Below, one piece after another: positions 62,007 through 64,000 of a stretch of 64,000 bases of DNA; position 1 is the first letter of the stretch, and each line of letters begins with the position of its first letter. The translations under genes were made by a program, and so were the position numbers. The notes under the pieces are model-generated. The model was not told where the DNA came from and made no database searches. It was given only the letters and a program-made list of their open reading frames with translations. The DNA is from Zeaxanthinibacter sp. PT1 (GTDB taxonomy: Bacteria > Bacteroidota > Bacteroidia > Flavobacteriales > Flavobacteriaceae): positions 124,001-188,000 of the forward strand of contig NZ_JAQPCN010000002.1 of assembly GCF_028464225.1 (NCBI RefSeq), read 5' to 3'.

Positions 62007-62939
62007 TTAGAGTTTTAGGATCCTGCGAGAATCCGTATTGTATAGAAAATTATATTTAAGTGCTCCACCAAGGTAGGATTCATTATCTCTCAGTTGTGAA
62101 TAATAATTGGCCTTACCCTCCAGGATTTCTTTTCCTTTATCGGTGATCTTAACAGGGTTAAAGCCCTTAAACAGTGGCTTCAGACTGGTGATAACCCGTT
62201 CATATTGGGTATCCCCAAATCCGTAGAGCGTTTGGGTTTCAAGAAGGTTAGTCAGCAGTGCCTTTTTAGACTTGGGTTTCTCCAGTAGGGAAACTTCCAG
62301 AATCCTATTCTCAATATCGTTCAGCCCATTCTTAATGGTTGGAAACCTCTTCAGGTGAGCTTTCAGAGCATCGGAGAGATATTCAAAGCTAAAATGATCA
62401 GAATCAGTGATATTTTCGAGCCTGATAGGATTGTCGCTGCAATAGAGTTGCCAGACATAATCTGCATATTCAATATCGTCCTGGCTCAGTACCTTGCGGC
62501 TATTGAACAAACTTAATAATTGTTCGTTGCTTAACTTGTTTAAGCTGGTCAGCTGTGATGTTTCCGGGTCTTTACCGGTGCGAACCATGGAAATCTCGGC
62601 ATGCCGGCGATGAGTCTTTAACCAGCTCAGTACGGCGAGCATATTAATTTGACAATAGAGGTCATGCTCAAACCAGAGTATGATCTGGTCTTGCTGTTTA
62701 TGGTTGCATAGAGACCTGTATTCTTTCAGCGTTTTCTCAACAAACCAGGATTTACTTACATTATAATTCTTATGAAGAAATTCGAACCTTGTCTTCCAGA
62801 AGGCCTCGCTACCGACGTTTGTTTCTGTTTTACCTTCGCATAGCATCTCCCTCCAGGTAATAATATCGCCCTTTAAATCCAGTTCCTGTAATCGCTGGGT
62901 GAAACTGTCCCCGTTAGTAATATGCAGTTGGGAGCTCAT
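62007..62939 (-). CDS. DUF1835 domain protein
   Basis: A 310-aa protein with the DUF1835 start (SSQLHITNGDSFTQRLQ, then DIITWREMLCEG). The middle (QDQIILWFEHDLYCQINMLAVLSWL near residue 95) is also typical. The C-terminal 120 residues are helical. Function not known; the family appears as a stress- or nucleic-acid-associated conserved hypothetical in many bacteria. Ends one base before the nucleoside phosphorylase, in the same direction. Confidence 0.8.
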   Translation of the reverse strand: MSSQLHITNGDSFTQRLQELDLKGDIITWREMLCEGKTETNVGSEAFWKTRFEFLHKNYNVSKSWFVEKTLKEYRSLCNHKQQDQIILWFEHDLYCQINMLAVLSWLKTHRRHAEISMVRTGKDPETSQLTSLNKLSNEQLLSLFNSRKVLSQDDIEYADYVWQLYCSDNPIRLENITDSDHFSFEYLSDALKAHLKRFPTIKNGLNDIENRILEVSLLEKPKSKKALLTNLLETQTLYGFGDTQYERVITSLKPLFKGFNPVKITDKGKEILEGKANYYSQLRDNESYLGGALKYNFLYNTDSRRILKL

Positions 62940-63012
62940 TGTCTAATTTGGTTTGTGTTCTAACCCCTAAGGTACATCAATAAAGAAAAAAAGAAAAACT
63001 AATTAACAGAAT

Positions 63013-63342
63013 TCAGCCGCCTACACGCTTGGTTTTAAAGCCTTTTTCCTGCAATATTTCCATGATCTGGTCGCGATAGTCGCCCTGCAGGATGATCTGC
63101 TCGTTTTTATAACTTCCACCGACGCTCAACCTCGTTTTGAGCTCTTTACAAAGTTTCTTAAAATCTTCATCCGCCCCGGTATAACCGTCCAGAATGGTTA
63201 CAGGTTTTCCCTTTCGTTTTTCGTACTTACAGAGGATAGGATCTTCCTGCATCCATATACCGCCACTCCTGTCCTCCTCTACAGCGTCCTCTTTAGGAAC
63301 ATGATCCGGGAACAAATTCTGTAATTGATCTTTTAGGTCCAT
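63013..63342 (-). CDS. SUI1/YciH family translation factor-like protein
   Basis: A 109-aa eIF1/SUI1-fold protein: an N-terminal tail followed by GKPVTILDGYTG, LCKELKTRLSVGGSYKNEQIILQGD and a basic end (GFKTKRVGG). The eukaryotic relative tunes start-codon choice; bacterial YciH-type proteins are less well understood and may act as translational regulators. Bacteroidota messages mostly lack Shine-Dalgarno sites, which makes this gene of interest. Separated by about 70 bases from the DUF1835 gene in the same direction. Confidence 0.9.
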   Translation of the reverse strand: MDLKDQLQNLFPDHVPKEDAVEEDRSGGIWMQEDPILCKYEKRKGKPVTILDGYTGADEDFKKLCKELKTRLSVGGSYKNEQIILQGDYRDQIMEILQEKGFKTKRVGG

Positions 63343-63361
63343 TAAAGTTAGTGAAAATAAC

Positions 63362-63397
63362 GCCTGCTATTCATTGATTATCAATAAATTAACAGGC
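63362..63397 (-). terminator. Weak hairpin after the oxygenase gene
   Basis: On the minus strand GCCTG and CAGGC flank a longer imperfect AT-rich stem, followed by GTTATTTTC. It could terminate the oxygenase transcript but pairing inside the stem is imperfect. Confidence 0.3.
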
Positions 63398-63414
63398 ATT
63401 AATTAAAGTTTAAG

Positions 63415-64000
63415 TTATTTTTTGATCAGACCGAGATCGATCAGTCTCTCGTGCAGAAATTCTCCTGCAGTGATGTCCTCAAATTGCTTAGGATTGTCCT
63501 CATCGATACAGTTTTCCAGGCAATTCAACGGCATTTCGCTGACAGGGTGCATAAAGAATGGGATGCTGTAACGAGACTTACCCCATTCCTCTTTAGGAGG
63601 GTTGACGACCTGGTGAATGGTCGATTTCAACTTGTTATTCGATAAGCGAGAAAGCATATCACCTACATTGATCATGAGCTGGTCGGGTTTCGCAATAGCA
63701 TCTACCCATTCTCCCTCGTGGTTCTTAACCTGTAATCCGCGTCCGTGTGCCCCCATCAGTAAGGTGATCAGGTTGATATCCCCGTGGGCGGCAGCCCGTA
63801 CCGCGTTTTTAGGCTCTTCAGTAATAGGAGGATAGTGAATTGGTCTGAGAATAGAGTTCCCGTTGGTGATGTATTCATCAAAATAAGTCTCTTCCAAGCC
63901 CAGGTGAAGGGCAAGGGCTCTTAATACATAACGAGCAGTTTTTTCCAGCATTTTATAGGTTTCCTTACCTACTTCGTTAAAATCTGGCAACTCTTTTACT
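63415..64000 (-). CDS. Isopenicillin N synthase-type 2OG-Fe(II) oxygenase, C-terminal part
   Basis: The frame continues past the right edge, so the N-terminal part is missing; an in-frame TTG at 63990 is probably internal. Visible residues hold the jelly-roll core: HGDINLITLL (the HxD iron ligands), the second histidine in STIHQVVNP, and RYSIPFFMHP, the 2-oxoglutarate-binding R-x-S. It should hydroxylate or oxidise a small molecule; the substrate is unknown. SUI1 follows on the same strand after about 70 bases. Confidence 0.85.
   Translation of the reverse strand, partial: VKELPDFNEVGKETYKMLEKTARYVLRALALHLGLEETYFDEYITNGNSILRPIHYPPITEEPKNAVRAAAHGDINLITLLMGAHGRGLQVKNHEGEWVDAIAKPDQLMINVGDMLSRLSNNKLKSTIHQVVNPPKEEWGKSRYSIPFFMHPVSEMPLNCLENCIDEDNPKQFEDITAGEFLHERLIDLGLIKK

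Overview
This window looks like a chromosomal segment of a flavobacterium (Bacteroidota, probably Flavobacteriaceae). The grounds are the gene content: a fused alpha/beta branched-chain 2-oxoacid dehydrogenase E1, DUF4369/TlpA lipoproteins, OmpA lipoproteins, DUF5117-type zinc proteases and a leuCDAB operon. Several intergenic regions also carry the Bacteroidota promoter pattern TTG-N17..23-TAnnTTTG. Almost everything is housekeeping or envelope biology. I saw no rRNA, tRNA, insertion sequence, prophage or CRISPR array.

Layout. 1-400: end of an MFS transporter. 397-5058 (minus): leucine operon leuC-leuD-leuA-leuB. 5360-10542: recG, then divergently an M1 aminopeptidase and a coupled patatin. 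10548-13851 (minus): small membrane protein, diverged OmpA paralogue, M20D amidohydrolase and a secreted DsrE-like protein. 14032-17011: UvrD/PcrA helicase and a YciO-type protein. 17014-26386: large zinc protease, OmpA lipoprotein, GT2 glycosyltransferase, orphan HSDR_N nuclease, holA, DoxX and fused E1. 26550-36266: a DNA-repair-rich block (uvrA, LOG protein, an M1-like pseudopeptidase with an outer-membrane barrel, TIGR03915/TIGR03916 repair pair, LexA-like S24 regulator). 36290-49079: ggt, ACP phosphodiesterase, glmM, LpxL-type acyltransferase, rhomboid, surface lipoprotein, TlpA protein, small barrel, FAD/Fe-S oxidoreductase and a degenerate metallophosphoesterase. 49306-54786: aroC, then a four-gene cluster (symporter, ATP-grasp ligase, N-formylglutamate amidohydrolase-like, DUF1704 HExxxH peptidase). 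54791-64000: DCC thioredoxin-like protein, mutS2, ung, cytosolic substrate-binding-like protein, ppk1, nucleoside phosphorylase, DUF1835, SUI1 and a truncated 2OG-Fe(II) oxygenase.

The most interesting region is 35174-36266 with its downstream genes. A LexA-like XRE/S24 protein, with an Ala-Gly cleavage candidate and a Ser/Lys dyad, is divergent from an operon starting with an unannotated 53-aa ORF, followed by a radical SAM repair protein and its TIGR03915 partner. Both the small protein and the radical SAM protein end in a beta-clamp-binding-like motif (QLNLFE and QLSLFN). The shared intergenic region carries four copies of a 15-bp dyad, TTGGA-N5-TCCAA, overlying promoter elements in both directions. 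I read this as a candidate SOS-like, clamp-targeted repair regulon that does not use the E. coli or Bacillus LexA box.

Other highlights are two enzymes with lost catalytic residues (the M1-like barrel protein and the LpxH-like phosphoesterase), an OmpA paralogue without the peptidoglycan-binding signature, a ligase/peptidase/amidohydrolase/transporter operon that parallels eukaryotic tail-modification enzymes, and start corrections for the acyltransferase, mutS2, ung, uvrA and the TIGR03915 gene.
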